From assembly GCF_011806425.1 (NCBI RefSeq), contig NZ_JAATOV010000008.1, positions 62,001 to 126,000 of the forward strand: 64,000 bases of DNA, in the 5' to 3' direction. Numbering within the stretch: the stretch's first letter is position 1; every line of letters starts with the position of its first letter. Shown piece after piece: positions 35,932-44,877 of the stretch. This DNA comes from Thalassospira lucentensis (GTDB lineage: Bacteria > Pseudomonadota > Alphaproteobacteria > Rhodospirillales > Thalassospiraceae). Both the position numbers and the translations under genes were made by a program. Under the pieces are notes generated by a model. That model saw only the letters and a list, made by a program, of their open reading frames with translations, made no database searches and was not told the DNA's origin.

Positions 35932-37205
35932 CCAACCGCAATCGCACTGCTTCTGTTTTTGGCAACCCATTGCGCAGCCGTCTGGTTCCAATGCTGGGCA
36001 GCATGACGGGCAGCCGTGTCATCCTCAAAGCAATGCTGCGGCATGTTCTTTCACATCTGCATTACGGTCGGCTAACAACGATATTGCCAGACGGCGAAAG
36101 CTTGCATTTCTGCGGGCAACAAGAAACCGATCTTCAGGCGGTCATTCAAATTCACAATTGGGATGCTTTGCGCCGCTTGGCCACGGGCGGCGACGTCGCC
36201 TTTGCCGAGGCCTATATGGATGGCAGCTGGAGCAGCCCGGATATTTCCCGCCTGATGCGCATGGCGGTGATGAACGAATTAATCGTCAAGGCGCGGCTTG
36301 CCGGTGGCTTTTTGTCGCGCACGATTGCCCGCATCGGGCATTTGCGCAACAGCAATACCCTTGAAGGATCGAAACGCAACATTGCCTATCACTATGATCT
36401 AGGCAATCGTTTCTATGAAACATGGCTTGATCCAAGCATGACCTATTCGTCTGGGTATTATCAAAACGCCGATATGACGCTTGAGCAAGCCCAGGCCGCG
36501 AAATACGAACGCATTTGCGATTTGGCCGGGCTTCAGCCCGGTGAAAACGTTCTTGAAGTTGGATGTGGCTGGGGCGGTTTTGCCGAACTGGCAGCGTCAA
36601 AGTATCGCTGCAATGTTACTGGTTTAACACTGTCGAGCGAACAACATACCTATGCCCGTCGACGTTTGTTGATGCAGGGGCTGAATGATCGCACCGATAT
36701 TGTCTTGCGCGATTATCGCCACGAAGAAGGCCAGTACGACAAGATCGTTTCAATTGAAATGTTCGAGGCCGTCGGCGAAGAACATTGGCCAAACTATTTT
36801 GAGATGATCCGCAACCGCCTGCGCCCGGGGGGCAAGGCCGTTTTGCAAATCATCACCATTGATGATGGTCGTTTCGAAACCTACCGCAAGGGGGCTGATT
36901 TTATTCAGCGCTATATCTTCCCGGGTGGGATGTTGCCATCGCCAACCGCGTTGGTCAAAGCTGTGAATGATGCAGGTTTGTATTTGCAGTATTCTGAATT
37001 CTTTGGCCAATCTTATGCCCGCACCCTGGCCGAATGGCAGCGGCGTTTCGCCCATGCATGGCAGGATATTTCAAAGCAGGGCTTTGATACGCGGTTCAAA
37101 CGGATGTGGGAATATTACCTCGCCTATTGTGAAACCGGGTTCGAACAGGGCTCGATCAATGTCGGTCTGTTCGTGATTGAACATCCCAACAATGCAGCAT
37201 CCTGA
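35928..37205 (+). CDS. cfa: CFA-synthase-like fatty-acid methyltransferase (bicarbonate site altered)
   Basis: A 425-residue SAM-dependent enzyme of the cyclopropane-fatty-acid synthase family (SAM loop VGCGWGG, 211-217; catalytic Glu E280 in MFEAVG; Y363). However, two bicarbonate ligands of E. coli CFA synthase differ: C139 aligns with S175 and H266 with Q307. Without bicarbonate the general base is missing, so the product may be a methylated fatty acid rather than a cyclopropane, as proposed for UfaM in furan fatty-acid synthesis. It belongs to the ECF11 operon. Confidence 0.85.
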   Translation: MTNRNRTASVFGNPLRSRLVPMLGSMTGSRVILKAMLRHVLSHLHYGRLTTILPDGESLHFCGQQETDLQAVIQIHNWDALRRLATGGDVAFAEAYMDGSWSSPDISRLMRMAVMNELIVKARLAGGFLSRTIARIGHLRNSNTLEGSKRNIAYHYDLGNRFYETWLDPSMTYSSGYYQNADMTLEQAQAAKYERICDLAGLQPGENVLEVGCGWGGFAELAASKYRCNVTGLTLSSEQHTYARRRLLMQGLNDRTDIVLRDYRHEEGQYDKIVSIEMFEAVGEEHWPNYFEMIRNRLRPGGKAVLQIITIDDGRFETYRKGADFIQRYIFPGGMLPSPTALVKAVNDAGLYLQYSEFFGQSYARTLAEWQRRFAHAWQDISKQGFDTRFKRMWEYYLAYCETGFEQGSINVGLFVIEHPNNAAS

Positions 37206-38526
37206 CAAAAGCCAACTTTCATCGGTTTTCTATGCGCTGCCCGCCATGGCGGCGGCTGTACCGACAATCCCCGCCTATGTGCTGTTGCCAAGTTATTATG
37301 GTGACGACCTTGGTCTTGGATTGACCATTACCGGTGCGGTTTTGTTGCTGGTACGCATCATCGACATGATGACCGATCCGCTGGCTGGATGGCTTTCGGA
37401 TCGCAGTGGCCAACGTAAAATATGGGTTGGCATTGGTGCGGTCGTTGCCGGGATCGGATTGTGGTTCCTATTTACCCCGCCGCCAACGCCGTCTGCGGGC
37501 TATTTGCTGTTATGGGCCAGTGTGCTGTTTTTGGGTTGGACCCTTTTTCAGGTGCCTTACCTTGCGTGGGGGGCGGATCTTTCGGGGAATTATAAAAAGC
37601 GAACCTCGATCACCGCCATGCGCGAAGGGGCCGGGTTGCTTGGTATTGTTTTGGCAGGCGGCATTCCGGTTGTCATGACCCATTCTGATCGCGCTGGCGA
37701 AATCGAAACGCTGGCCATCGTGACCATCGTTCTTGGGGCTGTTTTTATTGGTTTGATGCTGTGGCGGGTTCCCGACCGTGTTGCGCAACATAAATCCAAT
37801 GGTCTTGGTAATCACGACAGTTTGCAAACGACGCTGCGTGTCGGGATTAAAAGCCTGCGCCAAAATGGGTTGTTTGTGCGGCTTTTGTCGGCGTGGATGA
37901 TCAATGGGTTGGCGGCGGGTCTTCCCGCGGTCTGTTTTCCGCTTTTTGTGCGCTACTACCTAAAACTTGATCAGGAAACCGAAAATCTGCTGATTTTGCT
38001 TTACTTCGTGGCGGCCATCGTTGCCATTCCGCTGTGGGTGGTGTTGGCGGGGCGACTTGGCAAACATCGCATCTGGTGCGCGGCGATGATTATGGCCATC
38101 GCGGCATTTGTTTTTGTGCCTGTGCTTGATGCCGGGGACAGTTTCGGTTTTGCCGTCATTTGTCTTTTTACCGGGGCGGCATTGGGGGCGGATTTGGCAT
38201 TGCCACCCGCGATTCAGGCCGATGTCGATGATTGGGACCAGTATCGGTTTGGTAAACGCCGCACGGCACTTTTATTCGCACTTTGGAACATGACCAACAA
38301 GCTTGCGATGGCGCTTGCCGCCGGGATCGCCTTGCCGATCTTGGGGGCGTTTGACCTGACCAAGGGCGGGGCGAATAATTCTTTGGCATTGATTGTCTTG
38401 GTTTTGATCTATGCGGCGATCCCCATCGTATTGAAAATAGGCGCAATCGTGATGATGTGGGGGTTCCCGCTTGATGCATCACATCAGGTTGCAATTCGTC
38501 GGCGCCTGTCACGCCGCAACGTTTGA
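37192..38526 (+). CDS. MFS transporter of the GPH (MelB-like) type in the ECF11 operon
   Basis: A 444-residue, twelve-segment carrier of the glycoside-pentoside-hexuronide family, with the D-P-L-A-G-W-L-S-D motif after segment 2 (MMTDPLAGWLSDRSGQRK). Carriers of this type recur in ECF11 operons and may export or move lipid-related compounds; the substrate is unknown. ATG 37192 overlaps the cfa end by 14 bases; a TTG at 37177 is a weaker option. Confidence 0.78.
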   Translation: MQHPDKSQLSSVFYALPAMAAAVPTIPAYVLLPSYYGDDLGLGLTITGAVLLLVRIIDMMTDPLAGWLSDRSGQRKIWVGIGAVVAGIGLWFLFTPPPTPSAGYLLLWASVLFLGWTLFQVPYLAWGADLSGNYKKRTSITAMREGAGLLGIVLAGGIPVVMTHSDRAGEIETLAIVTIVLGAVFIGLMLWRVPDRVAQHKSNGLGNHDSLQTTLRVGIKSLRQNGLFVRLLSAWMINGLAAGLPAVCFPLFVRYYLKLDQETENLLILLYFVAAIVAIPLWVVLAGRLGKHRIWCAAMIMAIAAFVFVPVLDAGDSFGFAVICLFTGAALGADLALPPAIQADVDDWDQYRFGKRRTALLFALWNMTNKLAMALAAGIALPILGAFDLTKGGANNSLALIVLVLIYAAIPIVLKIGAIVMMWGFPLDASHQVAIRRRLSRRNV

Positions 38527-38560
38527 TCTTGGCCTATAATTCAAAATCAGGAGCAAGCCG

Positions 38561-39109
38561 ATGCTGCGAAATTCGATGGCGCTGCTTTTTATCGTGGTCT
38601 TAACCGGATGTGGGTCGATGAAACCGCAGGATTTTGCGCAAAAACAACCCCAGTTCGATATCTTTGACTATTTCAAAGGCGACAGCCGGGCCTGGGGCAT
38701 CTTTGAAGATCGGTTTGGCACCCTACGCCGTCAATTTACCGTCGATATTACCGGAACCATCGAAGACGATGTCCTAACACTCGACGAGCGGTTCTTATAT
38801 GACGATGGTGAAAAAGACCGCCGTGTTTGGACCATTCGCAAGACCGGCGATCATTCCTATCAGGGGCAAGCCGACGACATTATTGGCGAAGCCGTTGGCA
38901 GCCAGTATGGCAATGCATTGAACTGGTCATACGATATGGATCTTAAAGTCGGTGACGGATCCTGGCGGGTGACATTTGATGATTGGATGTTCCTGCAACC
39001 CGATGGTGTGCTTGTGAACCGGGCGCGTGTGACAAAGTGGGGATTTGAAATCGGCGAAGTGACGCTGTTCTTTAAACAGCAGCCACCCGTCGCGCAAGCA
39101 GCCGAATGA
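38561..39109 (+). CDS. DUF3833 lipoprotein
   Basis: A 182-residue lipoprotein; the signal peptide ends in the lipobox LTGC (Cys17), followed by a DUF3833 domain. The D-x-F-D-Y-F and W-x-W-F-like patterns typical of the family are visible near residues 33 and 156 (FKGDSRAWGIFEDRFG and FDDWMFLQPDG). DUF3833 proteins are frequent partners of the COG2907/DUF1365/cfa set, possibly carrying lipid. Its end overlaps the convergent NTF2 gene by 38 bases. Confidence 0.82.
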   Translation: MLRNSMALLFIVVLTGCGSMKPQDFAQKQPQFDIFDYFKGDSRAWGIFEDRFGTLRRQFTVDITGTIEDDVLTLDERFLYDDGEKDRRVWTIRKTGDHSYQGQADDIIGEAVGSQYGNALNWSYDMDLKVGDGSWRVTFDDWMFLQPDGVLVNRARVTKWGFEIGEVTLFFKQQPPVAQAAE

Positions 39110-39518
39110 TGCAACCCAGCACCGGGATTTTGGCATAAAAGTTCTGCGATGCGTCCCAATGATCAACGTGGGATGCGATCTTGGTGCCATCCTCATTGAA
39201 TGTTAGCGCTGTCATGCCGGTAAATTCCCAAAGTCCGATGACTTTAAGTTTCGCGCTAAAGCGCCAGCGTAAAAAACCAAGATCACCATCAAGGGCCTGA
39301 TGTGTGACGACAAAATTTGGATTCTTGGTTTCGCTAAATGTCTTGGACAAATAGGCGCACACGTTTTTAGGGCCGTGTTTTTTCGTAAACGGATCGGTAA
39401 ATTCAAAATCGTCGGTCACAAGATCAAACAGATCATCAACATTGTCAGAATTCAAATCGCAGTAATATTTGCTATAGGCCGCCATGATCTGGCGTTTGTT
39501 CTCTGACACGTCACTCAT
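39072..39518 (-). CDS. NTF2/SnoaL-like protein, last gene of the second ECF11 operon
   Basis: A 148-residue protein with an NTF2-like alpha+beta cone fold pattern (helix MAAYSKYYCDLN, then ...FTDPF...). The fold serves as an isomerase, hydrolase or binding pocket in different proteins. It is coupled to the SDR gene by ATGA and runs tail-to-tail into the DUF3833 gene. Function is not known; a role in oxidised-lipid handling is only suggested by the operon. Confidence 0.75.
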   Translation of the reverse strand: MSDVSENKRQIMAAYSKYYCDLNSDNVDDLFDLVTDDFEFTDPFTKKHGPKNVCAYLSKTFSETKNPNFVVTHQALDGDLGFLRWRFSAKLKVIGLWEFTGMTALTFNEDGTKIASHVDHWDASQNFYAKIPVLGCIIRLLARRVAAV

Positions 39519-40282
39519 TTCGTCACCATCTTACGCATAAGTTTGAAATAGATCCGATACGGCAAAAGTCGCGCAATTTTCAATTGGCGCACGAAGGGCG
39601 GTGGAAAGGCGATTTCAAATTTGTCATTTTTACACAGACCGTCATAGATGAAATCGGCAGCCTGCTCTGGCGTTTGCAAATACGGCATTTCGAAATCATT
39701 CTTTTCGGTCAAACGCGTTTTGACAAATCCGGGATTGATCACACGCAGCAAAACGCCACTTCCTTCAAGCTCGGCATGCAGTGTTTCACACAGATTGATC
39801 AATGCCGCCTTGGTCGGGCCATACGCGCCGGCATTTGGCAATCCGCGATATCCGGCAACAGACGCCACAACCGCGATTTCACCAGACTTCCGTGCCCGCA
39901 TTTTGGTCAAAAGCGGCTCCAGACAATTCACGTTGCCCAGATAGTTGGTATCAATGTGGTCCTTGATGGTCGACGCGCTAAAGTCCTTCACATTCATCGG
40001 CGCATAAACGCCCGCGGCCAGAACGACAAGGTCGGGCAGGCCAAACTCGTCTTCAATCGATGCCACGGTCTTTGTGACGGTGTCCGCATCGGTAATATCA
40101 AGCGGCATGGTTTTGATATTGGCGTTTCCAGCGGCCAGTTTGTTTAAGGCATCTTCATTTCGCGCCGAAATAATGATTTTCTGGTCAGCATTGGTCGGAT
40201 GGTTTTGAAATTTCTCGACCACGGCCGCACCGATGCCAGCAGACGCGCCAACGATCCAAATTGTTTTAAAGCTTTTTGTCAT
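39515..40282 (-). CDS. Short-chain dehydrogenase/reductase
   Basis: A 255-residue SDR. The cofactor motif is VGASAGIG near residue 12, and the catalytic motif Y-G-P-T-K lies near residue 151 with a preceding Ser. Start 40282 overlaps the upstream stop (ATGA); the frame is open to 40315. The protein has the short C-terminal basic tail of the COG0300 type. It belongs to the second ECF11 operon. Confidence 0.82.
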   Translation of the reverse strand: MTKSFKTIWIVGASAGIGAAVVEKFQNHPTNADQKIIISARNEDALNKLAAGNANIKTMPLDITDADTVTKTVASIEDEFGLPDLVVLAAGVYAPMNVKDFSASTIKDHIDTNYLGNVNCLEPLLTKMRARKSGEIAVVASVAGYRGLPNAGAYGPTKAALINLCETLHAELEGSGVLLRVINPGFVKTRLTEKNDFEMPYLQTPEQAADFIYDGLCKNDKFEIAFPPPFVRQLKIARLLPYRIYFKLMRKMVTK

Positions 40283-41073
40283 CCTTGGTCCTTTTGCTCG
40301 CCCATGGGGGCGCAATTCATGCAGCGATATACGATGGTTGATCCATCCCGCGCCTTAAACTGTAACCCAACCCATCGACCGTCCCGATCGTACCAAGCAT
40401 TGGTCACAAGATCGCCGTCATAGGTAAAATGTGTCGCGGCAAGCGGGCCCTTGGCCGATGGCAGTTTTTCCTGATCGCGGGGACGTATGGTGACGTCATT
40501 GGGATTCCCGGTCAGGGTGTTAAGCACCATCGTGCTGCTTAGAACCCCGCAATTCCAATGATCGGTTGGAAAAATTCCCGGCGGCAGGGTTTTTTCCCCG
40601 TCCGGTCCGGTGACAACCAGTTCATTGTTTTCACGTTTTGCCGTGATGTTTGTCAGATCACCATCATCATCAACCTTGACCGAAAGGGCTGCAAGCGCAC
40701 CATTCTGCCACAGGCTTTCAGACCGGTATCGGAAACTGTACGCATTAAAGCCAAGGAATGAGATATCGATCTTGCTTTGCGCTACGACCTGAATTCCATC
40801 GGCACCGCGATTAAACTGCACAATATGCGTCCCCACAGGGGCGTCATCGCGACGGATTTGAAACCGCAATTCATTGCCATATCGCGCGATGGGATCAACG
40901 TTTTCGCAGGTGTTTGGGCTTTTAAAGGCTGATGTCAGGGCGGAAATTTCCGTCACCCCATCGTTCATCGAAGATGGTTGGCTCTGTGCGGCGACTGGCT
41001 TTGCGATGCAAATACCGGCCAACAGGCCAACGGCGATAATGGGTGCACGGCGTATCAATGCGTTTCGAACCAT
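40279..41073 (-). CDS. Secreted DUF6134-like protein, first gene of the second ECF11 operon
   Basis: A 264-residue protein with a signal peptide (cleavage near residue 29, after VAAQ) and a beta-rich domain that resembles DUF6134 (VGTHIVQFNRGADGIQVV pattern), often fused or coupled to lipid-modifying genes. No catalytic residues are known. It has its own ECF11 promoter and heads the operon containing SDR and NTF2. Confidence 0.6.
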   Translation of the reverse strand: MVRNALIRRAPIIAVGLLAGICIAKPVAAQSQPSSMNDGVTEISALTSAFKSPNTCENVDPIARYGNELRFQIRRDDAPVGTHIVQFNRGADGIQVVAQSKIDISFLGFNAYSFRYRSESLWQNGALAALSVKVDDDGDLTNITAKRENNELVVTGPDGEKTLPPGIFPTDHWNCGVLSSTMVLNTLTGNPNDVTIRPRDQEKLPSAKGPLAATHFTYDGDLVTNAWYDRDGRWVGLQFKARDGSTIVYRCMNCAPMGEQKDQG

Positions 41074-41129
41074 AATTGTTGGTGCCCCTGATACAGTTTC
41101 ATCACGTCATGTTTTTGCGACTTATCCTT

Positions 41130-41157
41130 GTTACGTAAGGCAACCGCTTGCAGATCA
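41130..41157 (-). promoter_or_regulatory. ECF11 promoter of the DUF6134-SDR-NTF2 operon
   Basis: On the minus strand TGATCT (41157-41152) is followed after exactly 16 bases by CGTAAC (41135-41130). The spacing equals that at the rpoE and cfa operon promoters; a single base differs in the -35. It lies 56 bases before the gene start. Confidence 0.72.
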
Positions 41158-41226
41158 AACGTCATGAACGTTGCTGCACTGACCATGATGGGGTAAAGCA
41201 GGGGCAGATATGAAAGGCTACACACC

Positions 41227-42015
41227 ATGCTCCATCCAATCGCCGAAGACCTTATTGCGCATGTTCTGCATCGTGATTCAAACATCATCGTGCTGAACAA
41301 ACCGCCGGGATTGGCGTCTCATGGGGGGCCGAAAACCTATTTCCATGTCGATGCCTATTTACCCGATTTGAAATTTGGCATTCAGCCCGAACCGACTTTG
41401 GCGCACCGCCTGGATCGGGATACAGCAGGCTGCCTGTTGCTGTGTCGGCATCCGAAATCATCGAAAAAAATCACCCGCCTGTTTACCGAAAAAAAGATCG
41501 GTAAAACCTATTGGGCGGTGGTGCGTGGTGCGATGGCCGATGATCATGGTTTCATCGATGCGCCGATTGGCAAAACCAACGATGAAAGTGGCTGGCAGAT
41601 GCTGGTCCACGAGGATGGCCAGCCGTCCAAAACCGAATACAAGGTACTGGGCCGTGGCAAGGACGCCGATGGCGCGGACATTACGTGGCTGGAACTGATC
41701 CCGCATACCGGACGCACCCATCAATTGCGTGTGCATCTGGACCATGTGGGTCACCCAGTGATTGGGGATCCGTTTTACGGGCGTGGCGATGAACCGCCGA
41801 TCTTTGGCGAACCACCAACGTTGATGTTGCTATCGCGTCAAATCACTGTGCCGTTCCACGCCGAACGTGAACCGGTGATTGTCGACGCACCGCCGCCGGA
41901 ATTAATGCGTCCTGGCTTGTCTGCTTGTGGCTATGACGGCGATTACGCCGAACATGCCGCGTCAATTGATGCTCAGTACACCGGCGATGACGGCGACGCT
42001 GAAACCCGCGAGTAA
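41227..42015 (+). CDS. RluA-family pseudouridine synthase
   Basis: A 262-residue single-domain enzyme with the RluA catalytic motif HRLDRDTAGCLLL near residue 60 (catalytic Asp in RLDRD) and HTGRTHQLRVHLDHVGHPVIGDPFY. The S4 domain is absent, so it resembles the RluA/RluE-like small forms. The substrate (tRNA or rRNA) cannot be assigned. Its end overlaps the convergent AEC gene by 54 bases. Confidence 0.82.
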   Translation: MLHPIAEDLIAHVLHRDSNIIVLNKPPGLASHGGPKTYFHVDAYLPDLKFGIQPEPTLAHRLDRDTAGCLLLCRHPKSSKKITRLFTEKKIGKTYWAVVRGAMADDHGFIDAPIGKTNDESGWQMLVHEDGQPSKTEYKVLGRGKDADGADITWLELIPHTGRTHQLRVHLDHVGHPVIGDPFYGRGDEPPIFGEPPTLMLLSRQITVPFHAEREPVIVDAPPPELMRPGLSACGYDGDYAEHAASIDAQYTGDDGDAETRE

Positions 42016-42888
42016 CGTTTCAAGTGTGATGATGGATGCCATGGCTTCGGGGTCGCCATTTAATTGGCGTGCCAGGATATAGGCGTTCCCGGCACATGGC
42101 ATCCCGGCATACAGAACCCCCATTGCCAGCACCATGCCATCTACCCCCGCCAGATGCAGGCAGATGCCCGTAATCACCGGCAGGACGGCAAGCTTGATGG
42201 TGGTGGCAAGGGCGATGGCACCCAAGGCCTGCTTGTCCATCACAAAGCGTAAACCCGCCCCAACGGACAGAAGGCTAAGGGGCAAGGCAGCTGTCTTAAA
42301 CAAAGCAGCCGTGTTTTCAATCGGAAGCGGCACGTGAATGTTACTGACATTCAGAACCGCACCTGCACCAGCCGCCAAAATGATCGGATTTCTGACGATC
42401 CCGCCAAGGATGCGTTTCAGGTTGCTTTTACCGTCGCTAAACGCGCTTAGCACGACAACGCCCAGCATATTGGTGGCAATCACCATCACCGCGACAAACA
42501 CGATGGCCAGGGCAAGACCGGAACTTCCATAAAGCGCATCCGCCACGGCGAGTAGCACATAACTGTTATAGCGCACCGATCCTTGAAAGATTGATGTGAA
42601 CAGCGGTGTGTTCCGGGTGATGAGTGGACGCAGCAACAGCAACGCCGCCGATAGGCCAAGGGTCGCAAACAGGGTCACCGTGACCGCCGTTCCGGCATGA
42701 CCGCGTGAAAAATCCGCACGGTAAATTTCAACGATCAAAAGCGACGGCAGCAGCAAATAATAGGTCAGCCGATCAATCCCGGCCCAAATATCGGTACCCG
42801 TGATCAAAAATCGCTTTAAGGCCGCGCCAACCAAAATGGCGGCAAAGATCGGAAAGATGGCGGCGAACAAGTCATAGGCGAGCTGCAT
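41962..42888 (-). CDS. AEC-family (auxin efflux carrier-type) transporter
   Basis: A 308-residue membrane protein with ten hydrophobic segments and the AEC family pattern, including GMPCAGNAYILARQLNGDP near residue 261 in the second half. AEC proteins export organic acids or other anions. The neighbours give no clear hint of substrate. Confidence 0.8.
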   Translation of the reverse strand: MQLAYDLFAAIFPIFAAILVGAALKRFLITGTDIWAGIDRLTYYLLLPSLLIVEIYRADFSRGHAGTAVTVTLFATLGLSAALLLLRPLITRNTPLFTSIFQGSVRYNSYVLLAVADALYGSSGLALAIVFVAVMVIATNMLGVVVLSAFSDGKSNLKRILGGIVRNPIILAAGAGAVLNVSNIHVPLPIENTAALFKTAALPLSLLSVGAGLRFVMDKQALGAIALATTIKLAVLPVITGICLHLAGVDGMVLAMGVLYAGMPCAGNAYILARQLNGDPEAMASIITLETLLAGFSVAVIAGVLSIN

Positions 42889-42988
42889 GGGGCGATCACA
42901 TATGTTTGCGGTTATGCGGGGTGTGCGGCAGGTACAGGTGCGGATGCGCGAAGCCGGTGGCCGCCTGCGCGATCATCGCGCCGACGGA

Positions 42989-43435
42989 TCAGACCTTGCG
43001 ATTGGTGTAATCGGCAAACGCCTGTTCCGGGGAATGATCGCGATATTGCTCGCAGATTTCCTCGAAATTCGGATTGCTGATCAAAAGGTCGGCGGTGCTG
43101 CGGTTGCACGCAATTGGCACTTCATACATGTTCGCCAATCGGATCAAGGCCCGCACATCGACATCATGGGGTTGGGGTGTCATCGGATCGGTGAAGAAAA
43201 ACATCGCCTGTAATTCCCGATGCGCAATCATCGATCCCAATTGCTGATCCCCGCCGAACGGACCGCTTTTCAATGCGATAATATCAAAATTGGGAAACCG
43301 TTCCTGAAGGACGCGACCGGTGGTACCGGTTGCCACGATCCGGGTTCCCTCAAACTGTGCTTTATGGGTTTCCAGCCAATCCGCCATTTCACGTTTACGA
43401 CGGTCGTGTGCAACAAGTCCGATGGATAAAGTCAT
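42989..43435 (-). CDS. mgsA: Methylglyoxal synthase
   Basis: A 148-residue enzyme that converts dihydroxyacetone phosphate to methylglyoxal. It matches E. coli MgsA with the catalytic Asp in GGDQQ (D63) and the conserved H90 in PHDVDVRALIRL; the phosphate loop ATGTTG (35-40) is intact. Start 43435 is preceded by a GGAGA ribosome site; the frame stays open to 43543 without one. It is divergent from the GH8 gene. Confidence 0.92.
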   Translation of the reverse strand: MTLSIGLVAHDRRKREMADWLETHKAQFEGTRIVATGTTGRVLQERFPNFDIIALKSGPFGGDQQLGSMIAHRELQAMFFFTDPMTPQPHDVDVRALIRLANMYEVPIACNRSTADLLISNPNFEEICEQYRDHSPEQAFADYTNRKV

Positions 43436-43522
43436 TGGAAATTCTCCGAAGACGGTAAAATCATGTTTATTAAGCATACAATTAACCCAGCGGTCACGCA
43501 GCATTGCAGGTAAGTTTGTGAA

Positions 43523-44797
43523 ATGATGAGATATTCGACGCAAATATTGAACATGGTGATGGCAGTGATCGCTGTCGGGGTTTGTCTGGGACCCGTTTTG
43601 GAAGGTACTGCACAGGCGGGTGATACGCCGTTAAGGCCGTTTGCCCAGCATCAGGTATATGCACCAGACGCGTTATTTCCATCGCGCTGGACGCCCGAAG
43701 AACGCGACGAGGATGTTCTGGCATTTTACCGGCAATGGAAAGTCGACTATCTGCGCAAAGTTGATGTCGCCAGTGATGTTGATGACGATGCTGTTCAGTA
43801 CCGCATTACATTTGGTCACAATCAGCCAGAACGCACCGTTTCGGAAGGGCAGGGATACGGCATGATGATTTCCGCCCTGATGGCGGGGGCGGATCCCGAT
43901 GCCCAAACTATTTTTGATGGTTTGTGGCGGTTTGCGCGTGCCTGGCCCAGTGACCGTGATCCACGATTGATGGGCTGGCAAATCCCCCCTGCGGGTGACA
44001 GCAATGACAGTGCCTTTGATGGTGACGCTGATATCGCGTTTGCCCTGCTTTTGGCGGCGGACCAATGGGGGGATGCGGGTTATCTGGATGCGGCGCGGTC
44101 CATAATTTCCGCAATCGGCGAAAGGACAATCGGACCAGACAGTTTGCTGCCAATGCTGGGGGACTGGGTCGATATAGATGGCGAACAATATAATCAGTGG
44201 GGTACGCGTCCGTCTGACTTTATGCCAGAACATTTTGTGGCCTTTGGGCGCGCAACCAACGATCCGATCTGGATGAAAGCACGCGACCGAGTTCTCGACG
44301 TCGCGGCAGACCTGCAGCGCGACGTGTCACCACGAACCGGATTGCTTCCCGATTTCGCGGTTGTTGAGCCCGATGGCACGGTTCATGCGGCACCGCCGAA
44401 TTATCTGGAAGGATATTACGACACCGCATTCTATTTTAATGCCGCACGGGTCCCATGGCGCATCGCCAGTCATGCCTTATTGTCGGATGATAAAAAGGCG
44501 CGTGACATTGCACGCATGATGGCAGGTTGGATGCGGTCGCGCGTGGCAGGTAATGCGGTCGCAATCCAGTCGGGATATATGCTAAGTGGCTTGCCACTGC
44601 CCTATGAAACAGAAAACAGCACCCTTTTTGTCGCACCGATCGCGGTGGCATCGATGTTGCTCCCCGAAGGGCAGGACTGGCTAAATGATTTGTATGACAA
44701 TATCCGCGATCGCCATATGGACTATTACGAAGACAGCGTGACGTTGTTGTGTTTGCTGGTTTTGTCGGGCAATTTCCGGTCGCCAACCGGACACTAA
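43523..44797 (+). CDS. Secreted glycoside hydrolase family 8 protein
   Basis: A 424-residue protein with a signal peptide (cleavage near residue 32, after TAQA) and a GH8 (alpha/alpha)6 domain. The general-acid Glu lies in VSEGQGYGMM (E108), and the DSNDSAFDGDADIAFALL block carries the Asp that holds the sugar. GH8 members cut beta-1,4 glucans, chitosan or xylan; some act in cellulose synthase operons (BcsZ), but no bcs genes are near. The substrate is therefore open. Confidence 0.87.
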   Translation: MMRYSTQILNMVMAVIAVGVCLGPVLEGTAQAGDTPLRPFAQHQVYAPDALFPSRWTPEERDEDVLAFYRQWKVDYLRKVDVASDVDDDAVQYRITFGHNQPERTVSEGQGYGMMISALMAGADPDAQTIFDGLWRFARAWPSDRDPRLMGWQIPPAGDSNDSAFDGDADIAFALLLAADQWGDAGYLDAARSIISAIGERTIGPDSLLPMLGDWVDIDGEQYNQWGTRPSDFMPEHFVAFGRATNDPIWMKARDRVLDVAADLQRDVSPRTGLLPDFAVVEPDGTVHAAPPNYLEGYYDTAFYFNAARVPWRIASHALLSDDKKARDIARMMAGWMRSRVAGNAVAIQSGYMLSGLPLPYETENSTLFVAPIAVASMLLPEGQDWLNDLYDNIRDRHMDYYEDSVTLLCLLVLSGNFRSPTGH

Positions 44798-44816
44798 AGA
44801 CGTCTTTGCTAGCAAA

Positions 44817-44853
44817 CAAAAACGGCCGCCAGATTTCTCTGGCGGCCGTTTTA
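44817..44853. terminator. Bidirectional terminator between the GH8 gene and lpd
   Basis: A 13-bp perfect stem (aacggccgccaga / tctggcggccgtt) with a 4-base loop is flanked by A-rich and T-rich runs. Confidence 0.88.
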
Positions 44854-44877
44854 TCGATCAGACAATTGTCTGATGAA

